Shown here in pieces: positions 47,065-56,069 of a DNA stretch of 64,000 nucleotides (position 1 is the stretch's first letter; each line of letters starts with the position of its first letter). The stretch is from Lutibacter oceani (GTDB lineage: Bacteria > Bacteroidota > Bacteroidia > Flavobacteriales > Flavobacteriaceae): NCBI RefSeq assembly GCF_003384935.1, contig NZ_QTTQ01000009.1, positions 496,001-560,000 of the forward strand. Direction: 5' to 3'. Under the pieces are notes generated by a model that was not told the DNA's origin, searched no databases, and worked only from the letters and a program-made list of their open reading frames with translations. The position numbers and the translations under genes are program-made.

Positions 47065-48102
47065 TTAATGATTCAAACTCATTTCACCGCGCAAAGCGGT
47101 TTCAAATACAGATTTAAATTTACTTTTTGGAATTTTTTCACCTAATAAATACATAAGTTTAGCTAATGCGGATTCTGTTGTTATATCATTTCCACTTATA
47201 ATTCCAATTTTCTTTAAACATTCACTTGTTTCGTATTGCCCCAAAATAACACTTCCACCTATACATTGCGTAACATTTACTATGTATAAACCATTTTCAA
47301 TAGCTTTTGTTAAAAGCTGAATAAACCATTTTTCGGTTGGCGCATTCCCTGAACCATAAGTCTCAATAATTATACTTTTTAAGCCTTTTATGGAAAAAAT
47401 ATTTTCAACCACAGTTTTTGTTATACCTGGAAAAATTTTTAAAATAACAATATTGTTATTCAATTCTTTTCTAACTTTTAATTTTTCATTTGATTTGGGT
47501 TGAATTAAAAGTTGTTTAGAAAATTTTAAATGGACTCCACTCTCTCCTAACGGAGGAAAATTTGGAGATGTAAAAGCTTCAAAATGTTCTGCATTTATTT
47601 TTGTTGTTCTATTTGCTCTATATAATTTATATTCAAAATACAAACAAACCTCTGACACAATTGGCTTCCCATTTTCTTTTAATGAAGCAATTTCAATTGC
47701 TGTTATTAAATTTTCTTTTGCATCTGTTCTCAAATGCCCTATTGGTAATTGAGAACCTGTGAAAATTATCGGTTTTGAAAGGTTTTCAAACATAAAACTA
47801 ATTGCAGAGGATGTGTAAGACATGGTGTCTGATCCATGCAACACTACAAATCCATCAAATTTATTGTAATTTACTTCAATAATCTCAGCTAACTTCACCC
47901 AATTTTCTGGGTTCATATTTGAGGAATCTATTGGTTTTTTAAACGAAACACTTTCAATAGAACAATTTAACTGATTTATTTCAGGAATATGTTTTAAAAG
48001 TTCGTTAAAATTAAATGTACGTAATGCACCTGTTTTATAATCTTTAACCATACCAATTGTACCACCAGTATATATTAATAAAATATGTGGAATATTTGCC
48101 AT
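47065..48102 (-). CDS. ansA: L-asparaginase, type I
   Basis: The start is at 48100-48102, giving 345 residues that begin MANIPHILLIYTGGTIGM. A longer reading from 48162 adds 20 residues unlike the family and is rejected. The first catalytic Thr lies in YTGGTIGMV and the second block, with Thr-Asp-Lys equivalents, in VLHGSDTMSYTSSAISFM. The absence of a signal peptide makes this the cytoplasmic type, which deamidates asparagine to aspartate. The gene is divergent from the zinc metallopeptidase at 48180. Confidence 0.94.
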   Translation of the reverse strand: MANIPHILLIYTGGTIGMVKDYKTGALRTFNFNELLKHIPEINQLNCSIESVSFKKPIDSSNMNPENWVKLAEIIEVNYNKFDGFVVLHGSDTMSYTSSAISFMFENLSKPIIFTGSQLPIGHLRTDAKENLITAIEIASLKENGKPIVSEVCLYFEYKLYRANRTTKINAEHFEAFTSPNFPPLGESGVHLKFSKQLLIQPKSNEKLKVRKELNNNIVILKIFPGITKTVVENIFSIKGLKSIIIETYGSGNAPTEKWFIQLLTKAIENGLYIVNVTQCIGGSVILGQYETSECLKKIGIISGNDITTESALAKLMYLLGEKIPKSKFKSVFETALRGEMSLNH

Positions 48103-48179
48103 TTTGTCTGAAACTATATTTTGGAATAATTTATGCTGTAAATTTATTAAATTAAAATTCAATAACTAAAAAAGAAAAT

Positions 48180-48878
48180 ATGATTGGATATTATATAGGA
48201 ATTGGTATTATTTCATTAGTTAGTTGGCTAGTTAGTCAACAGCTAAAAAGAAAATTTAACTATTATTCAAAGATTCAACTAAACAATGGATTAAGCGGAC
48301 GTGAGATTGCCGAAAAAATGTTACATGATAATGGAATTTATGATGTAAAGGTAATTTCAACACCAGGTAGATTAACTGATCATTATAATCCTATTGATAA
48401 AACTGTAAACTTAAGTGAATCTGTATACCAACAACGAAATGCTTCTGCCGCAGCAGTTGCTTCTCATGAAGTGGGACATGCCGTGCAACATGCACAAGCT
48501 TACCAATGGTTACAAATGCGATCAAAACTAGTACCAACTGTTAGCATAACATCTAAGTTTTCAATTTGGCTTGTAATTGGTGGTATTGCATTAGGAGCGG
48601 CTTCTGGAAATTCTGCAATTGGATCTACGGTTGCAATTGCTGGTTTAGCAATGATGGCTTTAGCAACTGTATTTAGCTTTATTACCTTACCTGTTGAATA
48701 TGATGCAAGTAACAGAGCTTTAGCATGGTTAAAAACAAATAATATGCTTACAAATACTGAACAAGACGGTGCTAAAGATGCTTTAAAATGGGCTGCAAGA
48801 ACTTATTTAGTTGCTGCGTTAGGCTCATTAGCAATGCTATTTTATTGGGGATTGAGAGTATTAGGATCTAGAGATTAA
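48180..48878 (+). CDS. Neutral zinc metallopeptidase, membrane-bound (YugP-like)
   Basis: The 232-residue protein has an N-terminal membrane helix (GIGIISLVSWLVSQQL), a soluble domain with the zinc motif SHEVGHAVQHAQAY (HEXXH) and two or three C-terminal hydrophobic helices. It belongs to the Zn_peptidase_2 (YugP) family of integral-membrane gluzincin-like peptidases. Natural substrates are not known. A bidirectional terminator separates it from the convergent Lrp-type gene. Confidence 0.9.
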   Translation: MIGYYIGIGIISLVSWLVSQQLKRKFNYYSKIQLNNGLSGREIAEKMLHDNGIYDVKVISTPGRLTDHYNPIDKTVNLSESVYQQRNASAAAVASHEVGHAVQHAQAYQWLQMRSKLVPTVSITSKFSIWLVIGGIALGAASGNSAIGSTVAIAGLAMMALATVFSFITLPVEYDASNRALAWLKTNNMLTNTEQDGAKDALKWAARTYLVAALGSLAMLFYWGLRVLGSRD

Positions 48879-48883
48879 TAATT

Positions 48884-48914
48884 AAAAAAGCCAATTTAAA
48901 ATTGGCTTTTTTAT
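48884..48914. terminator. Bidirectional terminator (metallopeptidase / Lrp-type gene)
   Basis: AAAAAAGCCAAT-TTAAA-ATTGGCTTTTTT is a 12-bp stem with T runs on both strands. It overlaps the stop codon of the minus-strand Lrp-type gene. Confidence 0.88.
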
Positions 48915-49375
48915 AATTTTATTTGACGATTTATCTGCTGATCTAATGAAATAAAGGTTTCAGTACGGGCAACTCCTTTAATTAATTGAATATCTTGATT
49001 CAACAATTTTAATAAATGCTCATTATTTTTACATACAATTTTCACTAAAATTGCCCAATTTCCAGTTGTATAATGACTTTCAACAACTTCTGGAATTTCT
49101 TTTAATCGTTTTAATGCTGAAGAATACTTACTTGCTGCATCTAAATAAACACCTATAAAAGCAACAATGTTATAACCTAAAACTTTTGGATTAACAATTA
49201 ACTTTGATCCTGAAATTAATCCACTAGCCTCTAATTTGCGTAGCCTCTGATGTATTGCTGCTCCTGAAATTCCAATTTCGCGGGCAATACCTAATATTGG
49301 AGTTCTGGCATCGTTCATTAAATGCTTTAAAATTACTTTATCAATACCATCAATATGCAACTCTTTTTCTTTCAT
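48911..49375 (-). CDS. Lrp/AsnC-family transcriptional regulator
   Basis: The 154-residue protein is of typical Lrp length. It has an N-terminal helix-turn-helix (IDKVILKHLMNDARTPILG, REIGISGAAIHQRLRKLEASG) and a C-terminal RAM/ligand-binding domain (VAFIGVYLDAASKYSSALKRL, VESHYTTGNWAILVKI). Such regulators sense amino acids and control amino-acid metabolism or transport. The neighbouring asparaginase makes an amino-acid link attractive, but the targets are unknown. It is downstream of accC, separated by a terminator. Confidence 0.94.
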   Translation of the reverse strand: MKEKELHIDGIDKVILKHLMNDARTPILGIAREIGISGAAIHQRLRKLEASGLISGSKLIVNPKVLGYNIVAFIGVYLDAASKYSSALKRLKEIPEVVESHYTTGNWAILVKIVCKNNEHLLKLLNQDIQLIKGVARTETFISLDQQINRQIKL

Positions 49376-49400
49376 AATGTGAAAATTGAAAGTAAATATA

Positions 49401-49440
49401 AAAAATAAAGGATATGAAAACTCATATCCTTTATTTTTAT
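49401..49440 (-). terminator. Terminator of accB-accC
   Basis: AAAAATAAAGGATATGA pairs with TCATATCCTTTATTTTT over 17 bp around AAAC. The T-rich side faces the minus strand, downstream of accC. Confidence 0.9.
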
Positions 49441-49454
49441 TCTAATATAAAATG

Positions 49455-50804
49455 CTATTCTTCTTCTGGATGAATAACAAAATCTTCCATAAATTTAGTA
49501 GTATAGTTTCCAGCTAAATAATCCGCGTTTCGCATTAATTGTCTGTGGAAAGGAATAGTTGTTTTTACACCTTCAATTACAAACTCGTCTAATGCCCTTC
49601 TCATTTTACTAATTGCTTCTTCTCTAGTTTGAGCAGTTGTAATTAACTTCGCAATCATTGAATCATAATTAGGCGGAATTGTATATCCAGCATACACGTG
49701 TGTATCAACTCTAACTCCATGACCTCCAGGAATATGTAATGTTTCTATTTTTCCAGGTGAAGGTCTAAAATCGTTAAAAGGATCTTCAGCATTTATTCTA
49801 CATTCAATAGAGTGTAATTTTGGAATATAATTTTTACCTGAAATTGGAATTCCTGCAGCAACCTTAATTTGCTCATAAATTAAATCATAATCAATTACCT
49901 GTTCAGTAATTGGGTGCTCAACTTGAATACGAGTATTCATTTCCATAAAATAGAAATTCTTGTGCTTATCCACTAAAAACTCTATAGTACCGGCTCCTTC
50001 GTATGAAATATATTCGGCTGCCATTACAGCAGCCTCTCCCATTTTTTTTCTTAACTGAGGAGTCATAAATGGTGATGGTGCTTCTTCGGTCAATTTTTGA
50101 TGACGTCTTTGAATTGAGCAATCTCTTTCAGACAAGTGACAAGCTTTTCCGAAAGAATCACCAATTACCTGAATTTCAATATGACGAGGTTCTTCAATTA
50201 ACTTCTCCATATACATACCATCATTTCCAAAACAAGCAAATGCTTCTTTTCTGGCACCATCCCAAAGTTCTTTTAACTTTTCTTTTTTCCAAACGGCACG
50301 CATTCCTTTTCCTCCACCTCCTGCAGTTGCTTTAAGCATTACAGGATATCCCATTTCATCTGCTAAAATTTCCGCATCTTCAAAAGATTCTAATAAACCA
50401 TCTGACCCAGGAATTGTTGGAACTCCGGCTGCTTTCATTGTTGCACGTGCTGAGGCTTTGTCGCCCATTTGGCTTATCATTTCAGCAGTAGCACCAATAA
50501 ATTTTATTCCATGCTCTTCACATAGTTTTGAGAATTTTGCGTTTTCAGCTAAAAAACCATAACCTGGATGAATTGCATCTGCATTTGTAATTTCAGCTGC
50601 CGCTAAAATATTAGACATTTTTAAATACGATTCACTACTTGCTGGAGGACCAATACAAACAGCTTCATCTGCAAAACGAACGTGTAAACTTTCGGCATCA
50701 GCAGTTGAATAAACCGCTACGGTTTTCACTCCTATTTCTTTGCAGGTTCTAATAACACGTAATGCTATTTCACCCCTATTGGCAATTAATATTTTTTTAA
50801 ACAT
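49455..50804 (-). CDS. accC: Biotin carboxylase subunit of acetyl-CoA carboxylase
   Basis: The 449-residue protein begins [23 protein letters not shown], the N-terminal dinucleotide-binding domain. The ATP-grasp part has the glycine loop [11 protein letters not shown] and [18 protein letters not shown] with the metal and catalytic residues. It carboxylates biotin on AccB, the first step of fatty-acid synthesis. It is downstream of accB (82 bp) and fabH on the same strand. Confidence 0.96.
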   Translation of the reverse strand: MFKKILIANRGEIALRVIRTCKEIGVKTVAVYSTADAESLHVRFADEAVCIGPPASSESYLKMSNILAAAEITNADAIHPGYGFLAENAKFSKLCEEHGIKFIGATAEMISQMGDKASARATMKAAGVPTIPGSDGLLESFEDAEILADEMGYPVMLKATAGGGGKGMRAVWKKEKLKELWDGARKEAFACFGNDGMYMEKLIEEPRHIEIQVIGDSFGKACHLSERDCSIQRRHQKLTEEAPSPFMTPQLRKKMGEAAVMAAEYISYEGAGTIEFLVDKHKNFYFMEMNTRIQVEHPITEQVIDYDLIYEQIKVAAGIPISGKNYIPKLHSIECRINAEDPFNDFRPSPGKIETLHIPGGHGVRVDTHVYAGYTIPPNYDSMIAKLITTAQTREEAISKMRRALDEFVIEGVKTTIPFHRQLMRNADYLAGNYTTKFMEDFVIHPEEE

Positions 50805-50886
50805 AAATTCTTCGAATTTTCAATATTCAAAAAACAAATTCCAAAAATATGTTTGGATTTTGAGAATTAAAAATTGTGATTTTATA

Positions 50887-51372
50887 TTATGATGGATCAA
50901 CTAAAAATAGTGGTTGTCCAAACTCTACAGGTGTTCCGTCTTCAACTAAAACTTTAACAATTTTACCTGTTACTTCTGCTTCAATTTCATTAAATAATTT
51001 CATTGCTTCAACCATACAAACAACAGTATTTGGATTTACTGTATCTCCAACTTCTACAAATACATCTTTATCCGGTGAAGGTTTTCTATAGAAAGTTCCA
51101 ATAATTGGGGAAGTAATCTCTATAAATTTAGATTCCTCTGCTTTAGCTGTATCTGCTGAAACTTCAGATTGTACTGGAGCTTGTGGCACTTGAGCTGCCA
51201 TTGGCATTTGAGACATTCCCATTGGGGCTTGTTGCAAAATTGTTGTTTCTGTTTTTTCTGATCCAGTTTTAATGGTGATTTTTATATCTTCCATTTCTAA
51301 CTTCACTTCACTTGCGCCAGATTTTGCCACAAATTTAATTAGATTTTGAATATCTTTTAAATCCATATTCAC
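50887..51372 (-). CDS. accB: Biotin carboxyl carrier protein
   Basis: The 161-residue protein has an N-terminal region that binds AccC, a Pro/Ala/Gln-rich linker (MGMSQMPMAAQVPQAPVQ) and a C-terminal biotinyl domain with the biotinylated Lys in VEAMKLFNEIE. The thumb loop (GTFYRKPSPDKDVFVEVGD) marks a bacterial acetyl-CoA carboxylase BCCP. It is 22 bp downstream of fabH and 82 bp upstream of accC, so the three may be one transcript. Confidence 0.96.
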   Translation of the reverse strand: MNMDLKDIQNLIKFVAKSGASEVKLEMEDIKITIKTGSEKTETTILQQAPMGMSQMPMAAQVPQAPVQSEVSADTAKAEESKFIEITSPIIGTFYRKPSPDKDVFVEVGDTVNPNTVVCMVEAMKLFNEIEAEVTGKIVKVLVEDGTPVEFGQPLFLVDPS

Positions 51373-51393
51373 TAAGTTTTAGTTATTAATTTA

Positions 51394-52389
51394 TTAAGAG
51401 TTATATGCCCATTTAAAGTAAATTGATCCCCAAGTGAAACCACCACCAAATGCTGCAAAAATTATTTTATCTCCTTTTTTTAGTTGTTTTTCGTAATCAG
51501 CTAAAAGTAATGGTAATGTTGCTGATGTTGTATTACCATACTTCTGAATATTCATCATTACTTTAGATTTATCGACTTCAATTCTGTTTGCTGTTGCTTC
51601 AATAATACGTTTATTTGCTTGATGAGCTGCAAGCCAATCTATACTTTCTTTTGTTAAATTGTTACGTTCTAACATTTTTTCTGCTACATCTGCCATATTA
51701 AAAACCGCATTTTTAAATACTGTTTTCCCGTCTTGAAATACGAAATTTTCCCTGTTATCTATCACCTCTTTAGTTATTGGATAACAAGAGCCTCCCGCCT
51801 TAACTCGCAAAAATTCTCTTCCAGAACCATCACTCCTCAAATATTCATCCTGTAACCCTAAGCCTTCTTCGTTTGGTTCAAATAATGCAGCACCTGCACC
51901 ATCTCCAAAAATAATACATGTTGCTCTATCCGTATAATCGATCATAGATGAGCATTTATCTGCTCCAATAAGTAATACTTTTTTATATCTTCCAGATTCT
52001 ATATATCTAGATGCTACAGACATTCCATATAAAAAACTAGAACAAGCTGCTTCTAAATCAAATCCAAATGCATTTATTGCCCCAATCTCTGTTGCTACAA
52101 ATGCGGCAGTTGCAGCGGCTTGCATATCAGGTGTTGCGGTTGCAACAATAACAAGTTCTATTTCTTTTGGGTCTAAATTTTTCTTTTCAATAAGTTCTTG
52201 AGCTGCTTTTATTGCCATAAAAGAAGTTCCTTTTCCCTCTCCTTTTAATATTCTACGTTCTTTTATTCCAGTTCTTGAAGTTATCCATTCATCATTTGTA
52301 TCAACCATTTTCTCTAACATTGCGTTTGTTAAAACGTCTTCAGGAACATATTTTCCAACGGCTGTAATTGCGGCAGTAATTTTTGTCAT
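51394..52389 (-). CDS. fabH: 3-oxoacyl-ACP synthase III
   Basis: The 331-residue thiolase-fold enzyme starts fatty-acid elongation by condensing acetyl-CoA with malonyl-ACP. The catalytic triad is visible: Cys in LEAACSSFLYGM, His in WLAAHQANKRI and Asn in YGNTTSATLPL. The early TNAMLEKMVDTNDEWI stretch is FabH-specific. It lies upstream of accB and accC, a common arrangement, and is separated from rpmF by a terminator. Confidence 0.96.
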   Translation of the reverse strand: MTKITAAITAVGKYVPEDVLTNAMLEKMVDTNDEWITSRTGIKERRILKGEGKGTSFMAIKAAQELIEKKNLDPKEIELVIVATATPDMQAAATAAFVATEIGAINAFGFDLEAACSSFLYGMSVASRYIESGRYKKVLLIGADKCSSMIDYTDRATCIIFGDGAGAALFEPNEEGLGLQDEYLRSDGSGREFLRVKAGGSCYPITKEVIDNRENFVFQDGKTVFKNAVFNMADVAEKMLERNNLTKESIDWLAAHQANKRIIEATANRIEVDKSKVMMNIQKYGNTTSATLPLLLADYEKQLKKGDKIIFAAFGGGFTWGSIYFKWAYNS

Positions 52390-52492
52390 AATGTGTTTTC
52401 TTTTTGGTAAAAAAGAGTTTCAAAGTAATGAAAATTATTTCTAATTTTTAATGAATTTCGTCATTTTTTAATCAAAATCGTTCTAAAAAATA

Positions 52493-52518
52493 AAAAAACC
52501 CTCAAAATGAGAGTTTTT
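52493..52518 (-). terminator. Terminator after rpmF
   Basis: On the minus strand AAAACTCTCA and TGAGGGTTTT form a 10-bp stem (one G-T pair) with a TTT loop, followed by a long T-rich tail. It separates yceD-rpmF from fabH-accB-accC. Confidence 0.75.
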
Positions 52519-52541
52519 AAAATATTTTTGACTTAACAGAA

Positions 52542-52736
52542 TTAAGCTTGATTTTCAACAGAATCTATTACGATTTGACCTCTATAATAAAGTTTACCTT
52601 CATGCCAGTGAGCTCTGTGGTATAAGTGTGCTTCACCTGTTGTAGGATCAACTGCAACTTGTGGAGCTACAGCTTTATAATGAGTTCTTCTTTTATCTCT
52701 TCTTGTTTTGGAAATTTTTCTTTTAGGATGTGCCAT
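52542..52736 (-). CDS. rpmF: 50S ribosomal protein L32
   Basis: The 64-residue protein begins [21 protein letters not shown], typical for L32. The usual C-terminal cysteine pairs are missing: the middle reads [14 protein letters not shown], so it is the zinc-independent version, which is normal in this group. Its start overlaps the end of yceD by 14 nt. The yceD-rpmF pairing is conserved in many bacteria. Confidence 0.95.
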   Translation of the reverse strand: MAHPKRKISKTRRDKRRTHYKAVAPQVAVDPTTGEAHLYHRAHWHEGKLYYRGQIVIDSVENQA

Positions 52737-53292
52737 TACTCTTATTTTTTTCTATTAGTATATTCTTTAATTTATTCCATCTTGGATCAATATCTTTTGT
52801 GTTATCAATCTCCAGATCTTCTTCTTTATCTTTTATTTCAAACTCTTTTAATTTTTCTAATACTTCCGAATGCAAAGTCCCATCAATTACACCTGGGTGA
52901 ATTTTTTTTATTGGAACCTCTAAAACAATTGCTTCATATATATATTGTGCAACGTTTAGTTTAAATTCTGAATGCGGTAAAATTAATAATTCTTCATTAT
53001 CATTATTAAACGCTTCACCAAATTTTACTATTAAATAAAAACTTGTTTCAATGGGCTGATGAAATAACTCATTAGTAATATCACAAGCAACCTCTACCCA
53101 CCCTGAAAAAGTGAAATTTAATTCAAATATTGTCGCCTTTTTTAAGAAGGACACATTTACATTTACATTTGAATTGTAAAACTCTTCATAGTTAAAAAAA
53201 TCAAAGAACTCTTTCTTTATTATATAATCAAACTGATGAATTCCTTCTTTTAATCCAATAAAAGAAATGTCAAACTCTTTTAAATCTTTCAT
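52723..53292 (-). CDS. YceD/DUF177 family protein
   Basis: The 189-residue protein has the DUF177 pattern: an N-terminal IxFxGLKEG segment, a [18 protein letters not shown] core with the family's Cys and a C-terminal [10 protein letters not shown] motif. The second conserved Cys is not obvious. YceD is linked to 23S rRNA processing and to L32 in other bacteria and plants. It overlaps rpmF by 14 nt and is the first gene of this pair. A TATCTTTG -7 element lies 24 nt upstream. Confidence 0.9.
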   Translation of the reverse strand: MKDLKEFDISFIGLKEGIHQFDYIIKKEFFDFFNYEEFYNSNVNVNVSFLKKATIFELNFTFSGWVEVACDITNELFHQPIETSFYLIVKFGEAFNNDNEELLILPHSEFKLNVAQYIYEAIVLEVPIKKIHPGVIDGTLHSEVLEKLKEFEIKDKEEDLEIDNTKDIDPRWNKLKNILIEKNKSNGTS

Positions 53293-53315
53293 AATAGAAC
53301 TTCAATTTGAGCGTG

Positions 53316-53323
53316 CAAAGATA
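53316..53323 (-). promoter_or_regulatory. Candidate -7 element for yceD-rpmF
   Basis: On the minus strand this reads TATCTTTG, an exact TANNTTTG match, 24 nt before the yceD start. No good -33 box is seen. Confidence 0.55.
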
Positions 53324-53361
53324 TAAATTATAATATAAATGAATAAATAAAATTAAATATT

Positions 53362-54414
53362 TTATAGTTTTTCTTTTCTTTGATTTGTTTTTAAACTGTT
53401 TTCAGTCAAACTTTTATATTCTTTGCGGGTTTTAAAAATTTTTATTCCTGTAAAAATTGCTTCTTTAAATGAATTGATATTTGCTAAACCTTTACCAGCC
53501 AACTCGTATGCTGTACCATGGTCTGGAGAAGTTCTTATTTTATCCAAACCTGCTGTATAGTTAACGCCTTCACCAAATGACAATGTTTTAAATGGTGCTA
53601 AACCTTGATCGTGATACATTGCTAAAATAGCATCAAAATTTTTATAATTTTCTGATCCAAAAAAACTATCTGCGGCATAAGGTCCATAAACTAATTTACC
53701 CTCACTTTGAATTATATCAATTGTTGGTTTAATTATTTCATCATCTTCATTTCCTATTACTCCATGGTCTCCACAATGCGGGTTTAATCCTAAAATAGCT
53801 ATTTTAGGTTTTGAAATGGCAAAATCTTGAATTAATGTTGCATATAAAATTTCAACCTTTTTCTTAATTAATTCTGGTGTTATTGTTTCCGATACTTTTG
53901 ACACTGGAATATGACCTGTAATTAAACCAATTCTAAGTTTATTTGTCATCAAAATCATTAAACTTTCACCATTAAGTTTAGATTCTAAATACTCTGTATG
54001 TCCTGGAAATTTAAAATCATCTGATTGAATATTATCTTTATTAATAGGAGCTGTTACCAAAACATCTATTTCTCCTTTTGCTAAATCATCTGTTGCTGCT
54101 TCTAAAGACTCAAAAGCACATTTACCAGATTTTTTTGTAGGTTTTCCTAAATCTACTTCAATATCATCTTTCCAAAGATTTAATATGTTAATTTTCCCAT
54201 GTAATGCCTTATCAATGTTTTTAATCCCATTAAATGGAATATTAATATTTAAGTCTTTTTTATAGGCTGTTATTAATTTTGTGCTTCCATAAATAATAGG
54301 TGTACAAAAATCTAACATACGCTTGTCTGAAAAGGTTTTCAAGATAATTTCTATTCCAATACCATTAAAATCTCCAATAGAAATTCCTAATTTTATTTTT
54401 TCAAATTTGTCCAT
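53362..54414 (-). CDS. pdxA: 4-hydroxythreonine-4-phosphate dehydrogenase
   Basis: The ATG at 54412-54414 gives 350 residues beginning MDKFEKIKLGISIGDFNGIGIE; a reading from 54471 would prepend 19 unrelated residues. Family motifs are present: PINKDNIQ, the metal His in PGHTEYL, GLNPHCGDHGVIG, YHDQGLAPFKTLSF and IRTSPDHGTAYELAG, the last bearing metal and substrate residues. PdxA oxidises 4-phosphohydroxy-L-threonine in the DXP-independent (E. coli-type) route to pyridoxal phosphate. It is divergent from ribE, another cofactor gene. Confidence 0.95.
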   Translation of the reverse strand: MDKFEKIKLGISIGDFNGIGIEIILKTFSDKRMLDFCTPIIYGSTKLITAYKKDLNINIPFNGIKNIDKALHGKINILNLWKDDIEVDLGKPTKKSGKCAFESLEAATDDLAKGEIDVLVTAPINKDNIQSDDFKFPGHTEYLESKLNGESLMILMTNKLRIGLITGHIPVSKVSETITPELIKKKVEILYATLIQDFAISKPKIAILGLNPHCGDHGVIGNEDDEIIKPTIDIIQSEGKLVYGPYAADSFFGSENYKNFDAILAMYHDQGLAPFKTLSFGEGVNYTAGLDKIRTSPDHGTAYELAGKGLANINSFKEAIFTGIKIFKTRKEYKSLTENSLKTNQRKEKL

Positions 54415-54432
54415 AAATAAGGTTATAATGCT

Positions 54433-54454
54433 TAATTTTGCGACTTCAAAAGTA
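54433..54454. promoter_or_regulatory. Divergent -7 elements of ribE (+) and pdxA (-)
   Basis: TAATTTTG on the plus strand (54433-54440) points to ribE. CAAAAGTA (54447-54454), which reads TACTTTTG on the minus strand, points to pdxA. Both match TANNTTTG. The -33 boxes are imperfectly spaced (TTTG at 54406, CAAA at 54469). Confidence 0.5.
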
Positions 54455-54475
54455 ATGAAATAAATTAACAAAATT

Positions 54476-55060
54476 ATGTTTACAGGTATAATAGAAAGCT
54501 TAGGTATTGTTAAAAATATTGTAAAAGAGGGCGATAATATTCATATTAGTATTGAAAGTGATTTCACTTCTGAATTAAAAATTGACCAGAGTGTTGCACA
54601 TGATGGGGTTTGCCTAACTATTGTTAACATAAATGGAAATGAATATACCGTAACTGCTATAAAAGAAACGCTAGATAAATCAAATTTAAAATATCTTAAA
54701 GTTGGTGATAAAATAAATCTAGAACGCGCTATGATTCTTGGAGCTAGATTGGATGGACATATTGTACAAGGCCATGTAGATCAAACAGCTGTTTGTACAA
54801 ATGTAATTGAAGAAGATGGTAGTTGGGTTTTTAGTTTTGAATATGACAATTCCTTAAACAATATAACTATTGAGAAAGGCTCAGTTACTGTAAATGGAAC
54901 TAGTTTAACCGTTGTTAATTCCAAAAACAATAATTTTTCTGTTGCTATTATCCCTTACACTTATAAGTTTACAAATTTTCACACCTTTAAAAAAGGGACT
55001 GTGGTTAATTTAGAATTTGATGTAATTGGAAAATATGTGGCTAAGCTTTTAAAAAAATAA
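54476..55060 (+). CDS. ribE: Riboflavin synthase alpha subunit
   Basis: The 194-residue protein has the two-fold repeat of lumazine-binding domains. The first begins MFTGIIESLGIV with its VAHDGVCLTIV strand, and the second begins at about residue 98 with GHIVQGHVDQTA and KGSVTVNGTSLTVV. Two such domains in one chain of about 190-215 residues define the alpha-type enzyme. It dismutates two 6,7-dimethyl-8-ribityllumazine into riboflavin. No FMN riboswitch is visible in the 61-bp gap upstream. It is convergent with the PID-CTERM microprotein, which begins at the very next base. Confidence 0.95.
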   Translation: MFTGIIESLGIVKNIVKEGDNIHISIESDFTSELKIDQSVAHDGVCLTIVNINGNEYTVTAIKETLDKSNLKYLKVGDKINLERAMILGARLDGHIVQGHVDQTAVCTNVIEEDGSWVFSFEYDNSLNNITIEKGSVTVNGTSLTVVNSKNNNFSVAIIPYTYKFTNFHTFKKGTVVNLEFDVIGKYVAKLLKK

Positions 55061-55255
55061 TTATTTTCTTTTTCTTAAGGAGTAAATACCAAAAAAAACA
55101 CCAGAAATAATTAAAAAAGAGATACCGCCATCAATTGGAAGACCAACAGGAACAGGTCCTCCTGGTAAGGGTGGGGTTTTAAATGCAAATACTTCAGAAA
55201 ATGTGAGCATTAACACACACACACACATAAAGCATCTCAAATTCTTTTTGTTCAT
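55061..55255 (-). CDS. PID-CTERM microprotein
   Basis: This 64-residue protein is little more than a signal peptide, a short Pro/Gly-rich segment (TPPLPGGPVPVG) and a C-terminal tripartite sorting tail: LPIDGGISFLI, a hydrophobic helix (ISGVFFGIYSL) and a basic end (RKRK). This is the PID-CTERM pattern known from Bacteroidota, which resembles exosortase or sortase targets. The mature part is tiny, so its role may be structural or signalling. Codons 10-14 (M-C-V-C-V) are encoded by a (GT)7 tract that could slip. It is followed by no partner gene. Confidence 0.7.
   Translation of the reverse strand: MNKKNLRCFMCVCVLMLTFSEVFAFKTPPLPGGPVPVGLPIDGGISFLIISGVFFGIYSLRKRK
55213..55227. repeat. (AC)7 dinucleotide tract inside the PID-CTERM gene
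   Basis: Seven AC units plus a final A run from 55213 to 55227, reading (GT)7 in the coding direction within the signal peptide. The tract lies just after an in-frame Met codon (residue 10). Gain or loss of one unit shifts the frame. Confidence 0.85.
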
Positions 55256-55367
55256 TTAGGGGCTGGGGTTAACAAAAAAATAATACTATTCTGCAAATGT
55301 AATATTTTTTTAGGAAAAAAAAATATTTTCTAACAGTCCTCAAAAAAACTTTATTTTTTTTTTAAAA

Positions 55368-56069
55368 TTAATTGGAAATCACCCAATATACTCCAATAAT
55401 AAAGGCAAATAAACCACCTGCTAAACGGACACCTTTAAAAAAGGTTTCGTTATGTCCTTTTTTTGAATAATCTGATACCTGCCCAATTACCACAGCAAAA
55501 GCAATCATAGCAATTAAGGTTCCTATTGCAAAGCCTACAATATATTTAGTTGAATCAAAAATTGAAGAAAACCCAATAACTGGTAAAAACAATAAAAAAT
55601 GTGCCACACCTGCCAACCCATGGACAAAACCAACAGATAAGGATGCAATAGTACCTTGCTTTAAATTTGGATGTTTATGGTTATGCTTTATTTCTGAATT
55701 ATGAATATGTGGATGCTCATGAATTATTGGATTTCCATTACTATGCACATGAATGTGTTTGTGTTTTTTTTCTTCTTTAAATATTTTTATAAAAATCCAT
55801 ATTCCCAATCCTATTAAAATAATTCCTACAAACTGTTCACTATGCTCAGATATTTTTTCAATGGGTATTAATTCCTTAAAGATTAAAAATAAAAGACCTA
55901 TAGATAACATGCCAAATAAATGACCAAAACCCCAAAATAAGCCAATTTTCCATGCTTTTCTTTTACTTTCAATTGCAAAAGGTGTAACAGCCGCTAAATG
56001 ATCAGGACCAGAAATTACGTGTAACATTGCAGCAATAATACCTGCAAATAAGGGAAAGGTGAGTTCCAT
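55368..56069 (-). CDS. NiCoT/UreH-like metal permease with His-rich loop
   Basis: The 233-residue protein has six or seven membrane helices. The first carries HVISGPDHLAAVTP, the H-x4-D-H pattern of nickel/cobalt permeases (NiCoT, UreH, HupE relatives). A hydrophilic central loop (about 105-135) holds more than a dozen histidines (HKHIHVHSNGN, HEHPHIHNSEIKHNHKH) and is a likely metal-binding sensor or buffer. A second FVHGLAGVAHFLLFL motif mirrors the first. Nickel or cobalt movement is inferred from the family; no urease or hydrogenase genes are adjacent. Confidence 0.82.
   Translation of the reverse strand: MELTFPLFAGIIAAMLHVISGPDHLAAVTPFAIESKRKAWKIGLFWGFGHLFGMLSIGLLFLIFKELIPIEKISEHSEQFVGIILIGLGIWIFIKIFKEEKKHKHIHVHSNGNPIIHEHPHIHNSEIKHNHKHPNLKQGTIASLSVGFVHGLAGVAHFLLFLPVIGFSSIFDSTKYIVGFAIGTLIAMIAFAVVIGQVSDYSKKGHNETFFKGVRLAGGLFAFIIGVYWVISN

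Noticed and set aside
46897-47145. Open frame of 82 codons on the plus strand
   Set aside because: Phe/Asn/Tyr-rich low-complexity translation, overlaps the end of ansA and has no recognisable motif; AT-rich chance frame.
47065-48162. Longer start for asparaginase at 48162
   Set aside because: The extra residues do not match the family and the catalytic TGGT normally lies close to the N-terminus; the start at 48102 is used.
53362-54471. Longer start for pdxA at 54471
   Set aside because: It would extend across the divergent promoter region almost to the ribE ATG; the start at 54414 fits the family.
54415-54475. FMN riboswitch upstream of ribE
   Set aside because: The gap is only 61 bp and shows none of the conserved RFN stem sequences.
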